Numbered from the stretch's first letter, positions 42,723-54,332 are shown. The stretch: DNA of 64,000 bases from Pyrinomonadaceae bacterium (GCA_017983495.1 JAGOBH010000012.1:1-64000), one strand, 5' to 3'. The notes: generated by a model not told the origin, from the sequence alone. Numbers and translations are program-made.

Positions 42723-43208
42723 ATGAACGTAGTTAAATATGACCCATTTCGTGAGTTACGCAGCCTGCAGGATGAAATGAACCGCATTTTCAGCGGCGTT
42801 GCACCTGCCAGCCGCGAGGATATGCTGAACGGTGCCTGGAGCCCGAAGGTCGATATTTTCGAAAATAAAGATTCACTCGTGCTTGAGGCCGAATTGCCGG
42901 GCATGGATCGCGACGATTTTGAACTTTCGTTCGAAAACAACGTTTTAACCCTTAAGGGTGAGCGTCGTTTTGAAAAGAAGACCGAGAACGACAATTATCA
43001 CCGCGTCGAGCGTTCGTACGGTGCGTTCACTCGTTCGTTCACTCTGCCCCAGACCGTTACGGCTGAGGGAGCCAAGGCTGAATTCGATAATGGCATGCTG
43101 CATGTCAGCTTGCCGAAACGCGAAGAGACCAAGGCACGCAAGATCGAGGTGATCGGCGTCAAAGCCGCACCGAAAACGATCGAGGCCGCCAAGAAGGCGA
43201 GTGCCTAG
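42723..43208 (+). CDS. hsp20: Small heat shock protein, Hsp20/alpha-crystallin family
   Basis: The 161-residue protein starts at ATG 42723, eight bases after GGAGG (42710-42714); an ATG at 42717 is too close to that site. It has the typical bacterial opening YDPFRELRSLQDEMNRIF, then the alpha-crystallin domain (about residues 43-135) with ELPGMDRDDFELSFENNVLTLKGER and the GMLHVSLPK strand. A short Ala/Lys-rich tail lacks a clear IxI motif (only IEVIGV). It is an ATP-independent holdase that keeps unfolding proteins soluble for ClpB and the Hsp70 system. It lies next to clpB. Confidence 0.93.
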   Translation: MNVVKYDPFRELRSLQDEMNRIFSGVAPASREDMLNGAWSPKVDIFENKDSLVLEAELPGMDRDDFELSFENNVLTLKGERRFEKKTENDNYHRVERSYGAFTRSFTLPQTVTAEGAKAEFDNGMLHVSLPKREETKARKIEVIGVKAAPKTIEAAKKASA

Positions 43209-43232
43209 TTAGCCTGTTATTCAAACAGGATG

Positions 43233-43282
43233 GACAGGATAAACAGGATAAACTCGATCCTGACCATCCTGTTCATCCTGTC
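43233..43282 (+). terminator. Hairpin between hsp20 and clpB
   Basis: A 17-base stem with one mismatch (43233-43249 with 43266-43282) built from ACAGGAT/ATCCTGT units and a 16-base loop is followed by TAATTTT. It may stop or attenuate hsp20 transcripts. The same repeat units occur between udk and punA. Confidence 0.55.
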
Positions 43283-43331
43283 TAATTTTCCGTTTGCTTT
43301 TAGGGCGAGACCATTGAGGTAAGATAAAGTC

Positions 43332-45941
<2,610 letters not shown>

Positions 45942-46099
45942 GCATGAATGCACAGGCCCGCGCATCAGCCGTATTGCTCAAGCCCGCGCGCAAGCAAGGG
46001 CGTAACATTCAACGCCGCACCGAGCCCTTAAAGACGCGCAGGCTTTCATAATGGCGTACAACGCTTTAGTATTTAGATATTGTGTTTAAGAGAAAGAAA

Positions 46100-46762
46100 A
46101 TGAACGAGAAAGAAGTTGTGATCGACGAAAACGCCGAAACAGGCGAGGAAAAGATACCTGTGAACGACAAACGCCGGTTCAACGCGGACGGCGAACGCGT
46201 CGCCGATGACCCGGCTCCGGCAGAACCCGTCATTTCGGCCCGCGAGATCGTGCTTGAGGCCAGTCTTAAGGCCGAGACCGAACGCCGCGAGGCGGCCGAG
46301 ACCAAGCTGGTCGGCGTCCAGGCAAAATTCGAAGAGGCCAAGGCAAATCTCGAACGTGAGACCGCCGAGATGCGTGCCCGCTTGATGAAAACGCTCGAGG
46401 ACCGTGGAAAACAGGCTCAGTTCAATTTTCTGACCACGCTCCTGCCCGTACTCGACAACCTCAATCTGGCTGTCGCGGCGAGCGAGACCGACCCGTCGGT
46501 CGAGCATCTCAGAAACGGCGTCGTCGGCACCGCCCGCAGTTTCGAACAGGCATTGATCAGCGTCGGCGTCGAACCGATCGCGTCGATCGGAACCGACTTT
46601 GACCCCGAACTTCACGAAGCCGTCGATATGGCACCGGTCGATGCCGACAGCGACGGCAAGATCACCGCCGAATACGCCCGCGGCTACCGCTTCGGCGACC
46701 GCCTCCTCCGCCCCGCCCGCGTCCAGGTCGGCAAGGTGATGGCTGGTACGGCAACCGAATAA
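46100..46762 (+). CDS. grpE: GrpE nucleotide exchange factor
   Basis: The 220-residue protein starts at ATG 46100 behind AGAGAAAG; a GTG at 46082 would add six residues. An acidic, disordered N-terminus leads to a long coiled coil (about residues 55-110, EASLKAETERREAAETKLVG). A compact domain follows with LLPVLDNLNLAVAAS, the hallmark SVGVEPIASIGTDFDPELHEAV, and VQVGKVMAG. It drives ADP release from DnaK. DnaK and DnaJ are not in the window. The gene lies between clpB and a ClpC-like gene, all on the same strand. Confidence 0.92.
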   Translation: MNEKEVVIDENAETGEEKIPVNDKRRFNADGERVADDPAPAEPVISAREIVLEASLKAETERREAAETKLVGVQAKFEEAKANLERETAEMRARLMKTLEDRGKQAQFNFLTTLLPVLDNLNLAVAASETDPSVEHLRNGVVGTARSFEQALISVGVEPIASIGTDFDPELHEAVDMAPVDADSDGKITAEYARGYRFGDRLLRPARVQVGKVMAGTATE

Positions 46763-46897
46763 TGACCATCCGACATCTGAATTGATGATCGGCACGAAAA
46801 AATAGTTATCAGCGTCCGCAGCGAAATGATATCATTAGATATTGTCCGAACCTCTTCGATCGCCCGGTCAGCTTCTTCAGGTTAGATAGAGATTTTT

Positions 46898-49177
46898 ATG
46901 GCAGATATTGACGCATACAAAGATAAATTCAGCGACAGCGGACGACGTGTTTTAGAGACCGCCATGGGCGAATCTCGTAAGCGCGAACAAAATTATGTAT
47001 CGATCGAGCACATACTGCACGCTCTCGCATTTGAGGAAGAGGACCTTTTCTCATCAACGATGCGTGACCTGTCGGTCGACCCGCGTTCGGTCAAGATGTT
47101 GATCGAAAAACGGATGGAAGACGGCCGTCAGCATACCGGCAAGGGATTTCGCATCGCGCCCGAGACGACCGAGCTATTTAAGCGGGCGATGGACCGTGCA
47201 CGTTCGCAGGGCCGCCGCGTCATCGACGGCAGCGACATTTTCTACGTTCTGTCCAACGACGAACGCAGCGTGCTCAACGACGTTCTCCAAAATCTCGGCG
47301 TACCGTCGGACGAGGTCGCCTCGACCGCACGGACGCAGATCCGCAAACGCGAAAAAGACGAGGAACGCACTCGCCAAAAATACGAGCTGCCCTCATTCCT
47401 GCGGCATTTTGGCGTCTCGCTCAATAAGCTTGCCCGTCAGGACAAGATCGCCCCGACCATCGGCCGCGAACGCGAGATCCTGCAGATGATGGAGATACTC
47501 TCGCACCGCGAACGCTCGAATTCGCCAATGCTCGTCGGCGAACCCGGCGTCGGCAAAACGGCGGTCGTCGAGGGCCTCGCGCGTCTGATCGAACTCGAGC
47601 CGGAAAAGGTTCCGCCGCGTCTGCGTGAGGCACATATCGTCCAACTGCAGATGGGCGGCCTGGTCGCCGGCACGATGCTCCGCGGCATGTTCGAAGAACG
47701 TATCAAGGGCATCATCGACGAGGTCAAAGAAAAGGACAACATCATCCTTTTCATCGACGAAGCTCACTCGATCATCGGCGCGGGTGCGGCGATGGGAACG
47801 ACATCCGACGCTGCCAATATGTTCAAATCGGCTCTGGCCAGAGGCGAACTGCGGATCATCGGCGCCACCACAATGACCGAGTACAAAGAGTACATCGGCG
47901 AGGACGAGGCTCTTGCACGGCGTTTCCGCCTGGTCAAGGTCAACGAGCCGAGCATCGACGAAACCAAGCAGATCCTGCTCGGCGTTCGCCCGCGGCTTGA
48001 GAAAAATTATTCGGTCACGATCTCGGACGAGGCGATCAATACGGCTCTCGAGATGTCGCCGAAATACATTCGCAACCTGCACCTGCCGGACAAGGCGATC
48101 GGCTGGCTCGACACCGCGTCGGTCAAGGTCGAGATCAATCAGCCGACCGAGCTGATCGTCCGGCCCGAACATATTATCGACGTCATTTCTCAGGAATCGC
48201 GTATTCCTAAGGACATGATCTACCGCGACACGTCCGACCGTTTTGCGACGATGGAGGCCGACCTCGGCAAACGTGTCGTCGGGCAAAAGGACGCCGTTCG
48301 CGCCGTTGCCGAACGCCTGCGGCTCAACAAAGGGCCGCTTAAGGAAAACCACTACGCGCCCGACGGTGTGCTGCTCTTCCTCGGGCCGACCGGCGTCGGA
48401 AAGACCGAACTTGCCAAGGCCGTTGCCGAATTTATGTTTGGCGACGAGAGCAAGATGGTCCGCATCGACATGAGCGAATATGGCGAAGGCACGGTCGGTA
48501 TCGAAAAGCTCATCGGCATGCCCCGCGGCATCGTCGGCTCGGAACGCGGCGGCATTCTCACGGAACAGCTCCGCGACAATCCGTACACCGTTCTGCTGCT
48601 CGATGAGGTCGAAAAGGCGTCGCCGTACCTGATGAACATCTTTCTACAGGCGTTTGACGAAGGCTGGCTGACGGACGGACGCGGCAAGAAGGTCTACCTA
48701 TCGGACGCGATCGTTATCATGACCTCAAATCTCGGTTCGGAAAACTACAAAAAGTCGGAAAAACCGCTCGGTTTCGGCCAGAACGGCTCCGGCGAGATGA
48801 AGCAGATCCGTGCCGACGTGATGAAGGCCGCCGAGGGACGATTTACACCCGAGTTTCGCAACCGCATTGACGAGATCGTGATATTCACGCCGCTCGTCAT
48901 GGACGAGGTTCGCGAGATAGCCAAGCTCTATCTTGCCAAGATCCAGCGTAATATGGAGCGTCAAGGCAAGGTCGTCGAGGTCACCGACGCGGCTCTTGAG
49001 CTGCTTACGGAAAAGGGTTTCAGCTCGGCCTACGGTGCCCGTTTCCTGAAACGGCACATCGACCAAAAGGTCAAACTGCCGATCACCAACGAATGGAAAC
49101 TCGCGATGAAGTTCATCGTCGATGCCGAAGACGGCGAAATCACCGTCAAACCCGGCGAAGTTTTCAGTCTCAACTAA
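46898..49177 (+). CDS. ClpC/ClpA-like AAA+ unfoldase without a middle coiled coil
   Basis: The 759-residue protein has a Clp N-terminal repeat domain (residues 1-150), AAA-1 with [14 protein letters not shown] and IILFIDEAHSIIGAG, AAA-2 with [13 protein letters not shown] and VLLLDEVEKASPYL, and a C-terminal lid. After AAA-1 it moves directly to the second module (VKVEINQPTELIVRPEHII), so the M domain of ClpB and ClpC is missing, as in ClpA. A loop KPLGFGQNG resembles the L/I/V-G-F ClpP-docking tripeptide. It is therefore probably a protease-linked unfoldase rather than a disaggregase. No clpP is nearby. Confidence 0.85.
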   Translation: MADIDAYKDKFSDSGRRVLETAMGESRKREQNYVSIEHILHALAFEEEDLFSSTMRDLSVDPRSVKMLIEKRMEDGRQHTGKGFRIAPETTELFKRAMDRARSQGRRVIDGSDIFYVLSNDERSVLNDVLQNLGVPSDEVASTARTQIRKREKDEERTRQKYELPSFLRHFGVSLNKLARQDKIAPTIGREREILQMMEILSHRERSNSPMLVGEPGVGKTAVVEGLARLIELEPEKVPPRLREAHIVQLQMGGLVAGTMLRGMFEERIKGIIDEVKEKDNIILFIDEAHSIIGAGAAMGTTSDAANMFKSALARGELRIIGATTMTEYKEYIGEDEALARRFRLVKVNEPSIDETKQILLGVRPRLEKNYSVTISDEAINTALEMSPKYIRNLHLPDKAIGWLDTASVKVEINQPTELIVRPEHIIDVISQESRIPKDMIYRDTSDRFATMEADLGKRVVGQKDAVRAVAERLRLNKGPLKENHYAPDGVLLFLGPTGVGKTELAKAVAEFMFGDESKMVRIDMSEYGEGTVGIEKLIGMPRGIVGSERGGILTEQLRDNPYTVLLLDEVEKASPYLMNIFLQAFDEGWLTDGRGKKVYLSDAIVIMTSNLGSENYKKSEKPLGFGQNGSGEMKQIRADVMKAAEGRFTPEFRNRIDEIVIFTPLVMDEVREIAKLYLAKIQRNMERQGKVVEVTDAALELLTEKGFSSAYGARFLKRHIDQKVKLPITNEWKLAMKFIVDAEDGEITVKPGEVFSLN

Positions 49178-49200
49178 ACCCGGGAATTACTTCTCGCATC

Positions 49201-49233
49201 AAAGGCTTTGGTGATAATATCATCAGAGCCTTT
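49201..49233 (+). promoter_or_regulatory. 33-base palindrome upstream of vapBC
   Basis: AAAGGCT and AGCCTTT form the ends, and TGATA-A-TATCA the centre; 14 of 16 pairs match. It lies 21 bases before the antitoxin start, a place suited to autorepression. It could also act as a terminator for the clpC-like gene, but no U tract follows. Confidence 0.6.
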
Positions 49234-49254
49234 GGTGCATTTTGAGGACGGTCT

Positions 49255-49485
49255 ATGATGGAAACCTATAAAGCTAAGATTCGCGGCGACCATGTCGTTT
49301 GGAATGGCGAGGCGCCCGGCAAGCCCGAGTTGGAAAGCGAGCGCGATGTGCTCATCACACTATTACCAAAAAATGCTTCGTCTGCGGTCTCGCGCCCGAG
49401 CGGGCTGGCTGCGGGTGAGTTTGTCGTTCCCGACGATTTCGATGCGCCTCTGCCCCCCGAGCTGATCGCGGAATTTGAAAACTAA
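49255..49485 (+). CDS. vapB: VapB-like antitoxin
   Basis: The 76-residue protein starts at the first of two tandem ATG codons, behind GAGGAC. The C-terminal tail LAAGEFVVPDDFDAPLPPEL is the toxin-binding stretch seen in small antitoxins paired with PIN-domain toxins. The N-terminal part (TYKAKIRGDHVVWNGEAP) forms a short strand-rich domain that may bind DNA. Its last base is shared with the toxin start (49485). Confidence 0.78.
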   Translation: MMETYKAKIRGDHVVWNGEAPGKPELESERDVLITLLPKNASSAVSRPSGLAAGEFVVPDDFDAPLPPELIAEFEN

Positions 49486-49871
49486 TGCGGCTCCTTTTAG
49501 ATACCCACATTTTTCTATGGTTCGTCAGCGGCGACACAAAATTGTCTAAGACGGCTCACGAAGCGATCGTCGATGCGGAAAACGTGGTTCTGTTAAGCGT
49601 TGCTTCGCTTTGGGAAACCATCATCAAATATGATCTGGGAAAACTGCCTCTTCCGGAAAGTCCGACCACGTATATCCCCAGACAGCGTGAAGCTCACTTG
49701 ATCGAATCGCTGCCGATCAATGAATCGAGCCTCGGCAAACTCGCGGGATTGCCTCGGATACACAGCGATCCGTTCGACCGATTCCTGGTCAGTCAGGCAT
49801 TGGCTGCCGATCTTACGGTAGTGACTTCGGACGGCGATATACCAAAATACGGTGTCAAGACACTGATCTAG
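49485..49871 (+). CDS. vapC: VapC PIN-domain ribonuclease toxin
   Basis: The 128-residue protein is a PIN domain of the VapC type. Conserved acidic residues are in place: LLLDTHIFLWFV (first Asp), SVASLWETIIK (Glu), and DPFDRFLVSQALA followed by VVTSDGDIPKY (last Asp pair). These residues hold the metal used to cut tRNA or other RNA. It overlaps the antitoxin gene by one base. Confidence 0.92.
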   Translation: MRLLLDTHIFLWFVSGDTKLSKTAHEAIVDAENVVLLSVASLWETIIKYDLGKLPLPESPTTYIPRQREAHLIESLPINESSLGKLAGLPRIHSDPFDRFLVSQALAADLTVVTSDGDIPKYGVKTLI

Positions 49872-49882
49872 CGATTTAATTT

Positions 49883-50692
49883 ATGAAGTTCTTATTTTTG
49901 GTTACAGCACTTACAGCCACTCTCTTGGCAGGCACGTCTCTTCCGCAAAACAGGCCCGTTCTAGCCTCGACTCCTTCGGACGAAAAAGCCGAAGCCGTTA
50001 TCGCCAAGGCGGTGCAGCACCTCGGGGGCGAACGGTATTTGCAGATCAGGTCGCAGATCGGCCGCGGCAAGTTCAGCGTGATCAAGGAAAGTGCGGTCGT
50101 TTCGTTTCAGACTTTTATCGACGTGATCGTCTTTCCGGACAAGGAACGCACCGAATTCAAAGGCGGCGGTTCGCGGACGATCCAGACCAATGTCGGCGAC
50201 ACGGGTTGGGTATTCGACGGCGATCAGGAACTCGTCAAGGTCCAGTCCGCCGAGCAGGTCGAGAATTTCAAACGCGGCATTCGCGTGTCGCTCGACAATC
50301 TGCTTCGCGGCAAATGGAAAGGTTCGGCCGAACTTACCTACGTCGGCCGTCGGCCCGCGACGCTGGGTAAACGCAACGACGTCGTCAAACTTACCTACAA
50401 AGATGGCCTCGCGGTCGAATTTGAGTTTGCGGCCGACGACGGTGTCCCGGTCAAGGCGATCTACAAACGTCCCGGCGAAGAGGGCGAAGAAGAGGTGACC
50501 GAAGAGGACCGCTACGCCCAGTTCATAGAGGTCGACGGCGTCCGCACACCATTTATCATCGACCGCTTTACTGCCGGTAAACAGTCCTCACGCATCAACT
50601 ATTCGTCGATCGAATTCAACAAAACCATCCCCGACTCGGTCTTTGCCAAACCCTCGAGCGCCAAAGACGCCAAGAAAGACGTAAAGTTCTAA
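49883..50692 (+). CDS. Secreted LolA/LppX-like fold protein, function unknown
   Basis: The 269-residue protein has a signal peptide (KFLFLVTALTATLLAGTSL). The body is rich in antiparallel strands in the style of outer membrane lipoprotein carrier folds: GGERYLQIRSQIGRGKFSV, VVFPDKERTEFKGG, and VGDTGWVFDGDQELVKV are strand-like. I cannot name a family firmly. It is probably a periplasmic lipid or lipoprotein-binding protein. A convergent terminator follows. Confidence 0.6.
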   Translation: MKFLFLVTALTATLLAGTSLPQNRPVLASTPSDEKAEAVIAKAVQHLGGERYLQIRSQIGRGKFSVIKESAVVSFQTFIDVIVFPDKERTEFKGGGSRTIQTNVGDTGWVFDGDQELVKVQSAEQVENFKRGIRVSLDNLLRGKWKGSAELTYVGRRPATLGKRNDVVKLTYKDGLAVEFEFAADDGVPVKAIYKRPGEEGEEEVTEEDRYAQFIEVDGVRTPFIIDRFTAGKQSSRINYSSIEFNKTIPDSVFAKPSSAKDAKKDVKF

Positions 50693-50710
50693 AATCACAC
50701 GAAAGAAAGC

Positions 50711-50764
50711 GATGAAGGGGATGAACAAATAGATACTGGATCTATCCACTTCATCCCCTTCATC
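50711..50764. terminator. Bidirectional terminator between convergent genes
   Basis: A perfect 15-base stem (GATGAAGGGGATGAA at 50711-50725 with its complement at 50750-50764) and a 24-base loop lie between two convergent genes. There is no long U tract on either side. Confidence 0.6.
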
Positions 50765-50778
50765 CCTGTTATCTAAGC

Positions 50779-53565
50779 CTAAACGAACGCAAAGTCGAAC
50801 TGGCCCTGATGGACCGATTTGTCCGATGTGACGTCGATGTGGCCGAGGTACGCTTCGATCTCCTCGAGCACCTCGCGTTCCGTGCTGCGGAGCGTTTTGG
50901 CGACTTCCGGATGAACGCGGAGCGTCGTCCGGCGTACGTCTTCGACATGCTTCGACAGACGTCGTGCTTCGGCAAGTATCTCGTAGCAGATCGTCGACGC
51001 CGATTTGACCCAACCCGAACCTTCGCAATAGTCGCACGGTGCGCACATAGTGCGTTCGAGCGACTGTTTGACGCGCTTGCGGGTCATGATGATCAGCCCG
51101 AAATCGTTGAACGACAGCACCTTGGTCGGCGAGCGGTCGGTCGACAACGCCTCTTGCAGAGCCTGCGAGACCTTGTGACGATTTCGTCGGTCTTCCATAT
51201 CGATCAGGTCGAGCACGATGATGCCGCCGAGGTCACGCAGACGGATCTGGCGTGCGATCTCGTCGACCGCTTCCATATTGGTACGCGTGATCGTGTCCTC
51301 GAGCCGGGCGTTGCCCTTGCCGACAAATTTGCCGGTATTGACGTCGATCGCGACCAGAGCTTCGGTCTGATTGATGACGAGATATCCGCCCGATTTCAGC
51401 CAGACACGCGGCTTCAGAGCCTTGTCGATCTCTTCCTGAACGCCGTAGTATTCGAGGATCGGCTCCTCGCGTGTGTACAGCTTGATGCGGTTGACCGAAC
51501 GCGGCTGGATCAGATTGATAAATTCGACCGTTCGCAGATATTCCTCTTCGCTATCGACGCGGATCGCGGTAAATTCGTCCGAAAGCTGGTCGCGCAGGAT
51601 TCGCTGAACGAGGTCCAGGTCTTCGTGCACGATGGCCGGCGAGCGTTTCTTTTCCGAGTTCTTCTTCGATTCGGCCCACATGCGGGCAAGGTATTTGGCG
51701 TCGTTTCTCAGATCTTCCTCTGAGATGCCGATGCCGGCCGTGCGAACGATAAATCCGCCCGCCGGTATTTCGGCGTCCTGACGAATACGCTGGATCAGCG
51801 TTCTCAGACGGCTGCGTTCGCTCGACGATTCGATCTTACGCGAAACGCCGAGGTGCTCGATCGTCGGCATGTAAACCAAATATCGTCCCGGCAGAGCGAT
51901 GTGCGATGTGATGCGGGCACCCTTTTTCGCGATCGGCTCTTTGGCGATCTGGACCAGAATTTCCTGTCCTTCGCGTAGAAGATCGGCGATCAACGGCTGT
52001 GGCGGACGACCGCCGCGGTCACCGCGGTCGTTGCGGTCGCGTCTGCCGCTTCCCGACTGACGGTCGCCTGACGGTCGATCTCCTGACGGGCGGTCGCCTG
52101 ACGGCCTGTCACCTGACGGACGGTCGCTTGCGGGACGATCTCCCGTTGGACGATCTCCCGTTGGACGATCTCCCGTAGGCCGGTCGCCGCGGCCGCGGCC
52201 TGAGCCGCGTTTGCTACGCGAATCGCGATTGTTGTCGCGTCCGCGTGGGCGGTCGTCGGCCGGTGCACCCTCACGTTCTTCGCCCTGTTCACCCTGCGGT
52301 TCCTGCACGGCGTCTTCCTGCACCTGTTCCGGTGCGGCTTCCACCGCCTCGACGGCTTCGACCGGAGCGTCATTGCCGCCCTCGGCGATCTCTTCGCCGT
52401 CCTGACTCTCCGGTATCAGCTCGCCGTTCTCATCTGTTTTCGGCTTGCCGCCGCGGCGTCGACCGCGTCCACCGCGGCGAACGGCCATCTCGGCGTTGCC
52501 GTCTGATTCCTTATGGCTTGCTTCGGCGTCAGCCAGAGCGTCGTCATCGGCTTTCTTTTTGGCCTTTGCCTTGGAGAATTTACCCTTCGAAGCAGCAGCA
52601 CGCTTCGACGGCGATTTTGCCGCCGGCTTGCGCTTCGATGCTGATGCGTCTTCCTCGCCCGTCTCGGCTGCGGCCTCGGGCGTTTCCTCAACGACGGGCT
52701 CGGCCTTTTTCGCCTTTGCCTTTGATTTGCCGCGGCCCTTTGCCGGTGCCGGAGCTTCGTCCTCTTCGTCGGCGATCCGCTCAAAGCTGTGCGGCCCGGA
52801 CGTTACTGTCTCGAGCAGCGACCCGACCTCGGCGACCGACGTGCCTTCCATATCAAACTCGATGGTGCGAACCTTATGGACGATCGCCTCCTGCATATAG
52901 GCGTCCTTGAACATCTCGCCCGTGTCCTCTTCGTCGTCGCTGATACGCTCAAATCCCGAGTTGTCGTATTCGATCTCGATCGCGGGTTCACGCACGGCCG
53001 GACGCGTCTCTTCCTGCCGCTCATCTTGCCGCTCTTCCGATCGCGGTTCCTGGTCGCGGCTGTCGCGTCCGCCGCGGCGTCCGCGTCCACGGCCGCGTCG
53101 TCCACGGTCCTGATCTTGTTCCTGTTCGCGTTCCGGTTCAGAAGTCGATCCGGCAACGTCATCGCCGATCGGTTCGCCGCTTTCGGCCAGCGGTTCCGTG
53201 ATCTCCTGAGCCGAATCCATCTGCTTTTCACGCTCGAGACGGCTTCGTTCGATCTGGTCGTTCGCCTCGCGTTTGGCTTCCTCAGGCGAGCTCTTTTTGC
53301 TCTTTTCCATCACGACGCGTTCGATCTCTTCTTCCTCGTCGAAAAAGTCAGAGACGTACAAGAACGCATCGCGTTCGAGCCCGATGTCGACGAAGGCCGA
53401 CTGCATACCCGGCAGGACACGCATTACGCGGCCCTTATAAACGTTACCGACGACGCCGGCATTCTCTTCGCCGCGCTCGATGTAAAACTCGGTCACCTTT
53501 CCGTTTTCCAGAATGGCGATCTTCTTTTCGCGTCCATTGACGCTGACTATCATTTCTTTTGACAT
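50779..53565 (-). CDS. rng: RNase E/G with a giant disordered insert
   Basis: The 928-residue protein combines the RNase E/G catalytic core with an insert of about 420 residues. The first half of the S1 region (VGNVYKGRVMRVLPGMQSAFVDIGL) runs to about residue 75. Residues about 78-505 are low complexity: acidic and Arg/Gly stretches, Lys/Ala-rich segments, and nine tandem DRP(T/S/A)(G/S) repeats near 475-515. The S1 region then resumes (GQEILVQIAKEPIAKKGARIT). The catalytic aspartates are in AIDVNTGKFVG and VLDLIDMEDRRNR, and the zinc-link is CAPCDYC. It processes and degrades RNA from 5' monophosphate ends. The insert probably scaffolds partners or RNA. Confidence 0.92.
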   Translation of the reverse strand: MSKEMIVSVNGREKKIAILENGKVTEFYIERGEENAGVVGNVYKGRVMRVLPGMQSAFVDIGLERDAFLYVSDFFDEEEEIERVVMEKSKKSSPEEAKREANDQIERSRLEREKQMDSAQEITEPLAESGEPIGDDVAGSTSEPEREQEQDQDRGRRGRGRGRRGGRDSRDQEPRSEERQDERQEETRPAVREPAIEIEYDNSGFERISDDEEDTGEMFKDAYMQEAIVHKVRTIEFDMEGTSVAEVGSLLETVTSGPHSFERIADEEDEAPAPAKGRGKSKAKAKKAEPVVEETPEAAAETGEEDASASKRKPAAKSPSKRAAASKGKFSKAKAKKKADDDALADAEASHKESDGNAEMAVRRGGRGRRRGGKPKTDENGELIPESQDGEEIAEGGNDAPVEAVEAVEAAPEQVQEDAVQEPQGEQGEEREGAPADDRPRGRDNNRDSRSKRGSGRGRGDRPTGDRPTGDRPTGDRPASDRPSGDRPSGDRPSGDRPSGDRQSGSGRRDRNDRGDRGGRPPQPLIADLLREGQEILVQIAKEPIAKKGARITSHIALPGRYLVYMPTIEHLGVSRKIESSSERSRLRTLIQRIRQDAEIPAGGFIVRTAGIGISEEDLRNDAKYLARMWAESKKNSEKKRSPAIVHEDLDLVQRILRDQLSDEFTAIRVDSEEEYLRTVEFINLIQPRSVNRIKLYTREEPILEYYGVQEEIDKALKPRVWLKSGGYLVINQTEALVAIDVNTGKFVGKGNARLEDTITRTNMEAVDEIARQIRLRDLGGIIVLDLIDMEDRRNRHKVSQALQEALSTDRSPTKVLSFNDFGLIIMTRKRVKQSLERTMCAPCDYCEGSGWVKSASTICYEILAEARRLSKHVEDVRRTTLRVHPEVAKTLRSTEREVLEEIEAYLGHIDVTSDKSVHQGQFDFAFV
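52058..52185 (+). repeat. Tandem 15-base codon repeats in the RNase E/G gene
   Basis: About nine copies of a GG(T/A)CG(T/A)CC-type unit encode the DRPTG/DRPSG pentapeptide array on the minus strand. Unit sequences vary at third positions. This is coding repeat, not a CRISPR. Confidence 0.7.
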
Positions 53566-53952
53566 ACAAAAATCCTTATCTTCAAAATCTAGGGTACTTA
53601 TTGCCCGGCGATCTGAAAACGGAGTGCAGCTTTTGAGGTTTGAATTTGCTTACAGACTAACTGTGGATGTCGAGGGTGAGCATCACGCGCGTTTGTGGTC
53701 TTATAGCTTGAGATTGGAATGGTTTTCCAGATCGACAAGTATTGAATTAACTTTCACGCAGAAATCTCGCTAAACGAAAAGGCAATCGTCGCCCTCTCTG
53801 TCGGTCCCGGGGAGCACCAAATTTCCACTTGGGCAATCGTGCTCAGACCCGTATAAAATCTCGATCTCGTCAGACTTAAGTCTCTAAGAAAAATCCTCTA
53901 AGCTTGCTGTCTCCGTCGTAACCTCAGATCACAACCGCGGCAAACTCCCCTC

Positions 53953-53981
53953 AGTATAATCGAAACTTATAAAAAGGTAAA
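53953..53981 (-). promoter_or_regulatory. Promoter of the RNase E/G gene with a long leader
   Basis: On the minus strand TTTACC (53981-53976), a 17-base spacer and TATACT (53958-53953) form a plausible promoter. Transcription from here would give a leader of about 380 bases before the ATG at 53565. Confidence 0.5.
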
Positions 53982-54083
53982 CACAAATCGTGCATAGTCG
54001 GCGTTTCGTGGACAGTGCAGTGGTCGGTGTCGGTGGCCAGTGGTCGGTGGTCAGAAGATCGTGGATCACAAAACCGGCTATAT

Positions 54084-54123
54084 GCCCGTATCGCAGTGCG
54101 GCGACGGCTACGCCTCGCCGTCA
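54084..54123 (+). repeat. 40-base direct repeat, copy 1
   Basis: Identical to 54293-54332. It begins GCCCGTATCGCAGTGCGG and contains the internal palindrome GGCGACGG...CTCGCCGT. Confidence 0.8.
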
Positions 54124-54292
54124 AAGCCCGCCACCCCGCAACCGCCGCGTCAGCGGCAGGATGATTGTAGCCGTGGCGTTTCTGGCGTAAGGGCTCGCCA
54201 GTGTTGTGGTAGGCCCACAACCGTAACCCACGGAAAAGAGCAAAGAAGAATCCCCGCGTCGCGTCAGCGACGATTAAAGCCTCTTGGGCTTC

Positions 54293-54332
54293 GCCCGTAT
54301 CGCAGTGCGGCGACGGCTACGCCTCGCCGTCA
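54293..54332 (+). repeat. 40-base direct repeat, copy 2
   Basis: Identical to 54084-54123, in the same orientation, 209 bases apart. Confidence 0.8.

Noticed and set aside
52058..52185. Regular repeats that might suggest a CRISPR array
   Set aside because: The units are 15-base codon repeats without spacers and encode the DRP(T/S)G array of RNase E/G in frame.
53513..53773. An 86-codon plus-strand frame at the start of the RNase E/G gene
   Set aside because: It overlaps the start of that gene and its leader in antisense, with no ribosome binding site and no family resemblance.
53800..53870. A GC-rich stretch that might be a small structured RNA
   Set aside because: I could not match it to SRP RNA, 6S RNA, tmRNA or a tRNA cloverleaf by eye; no convincing fold was found.
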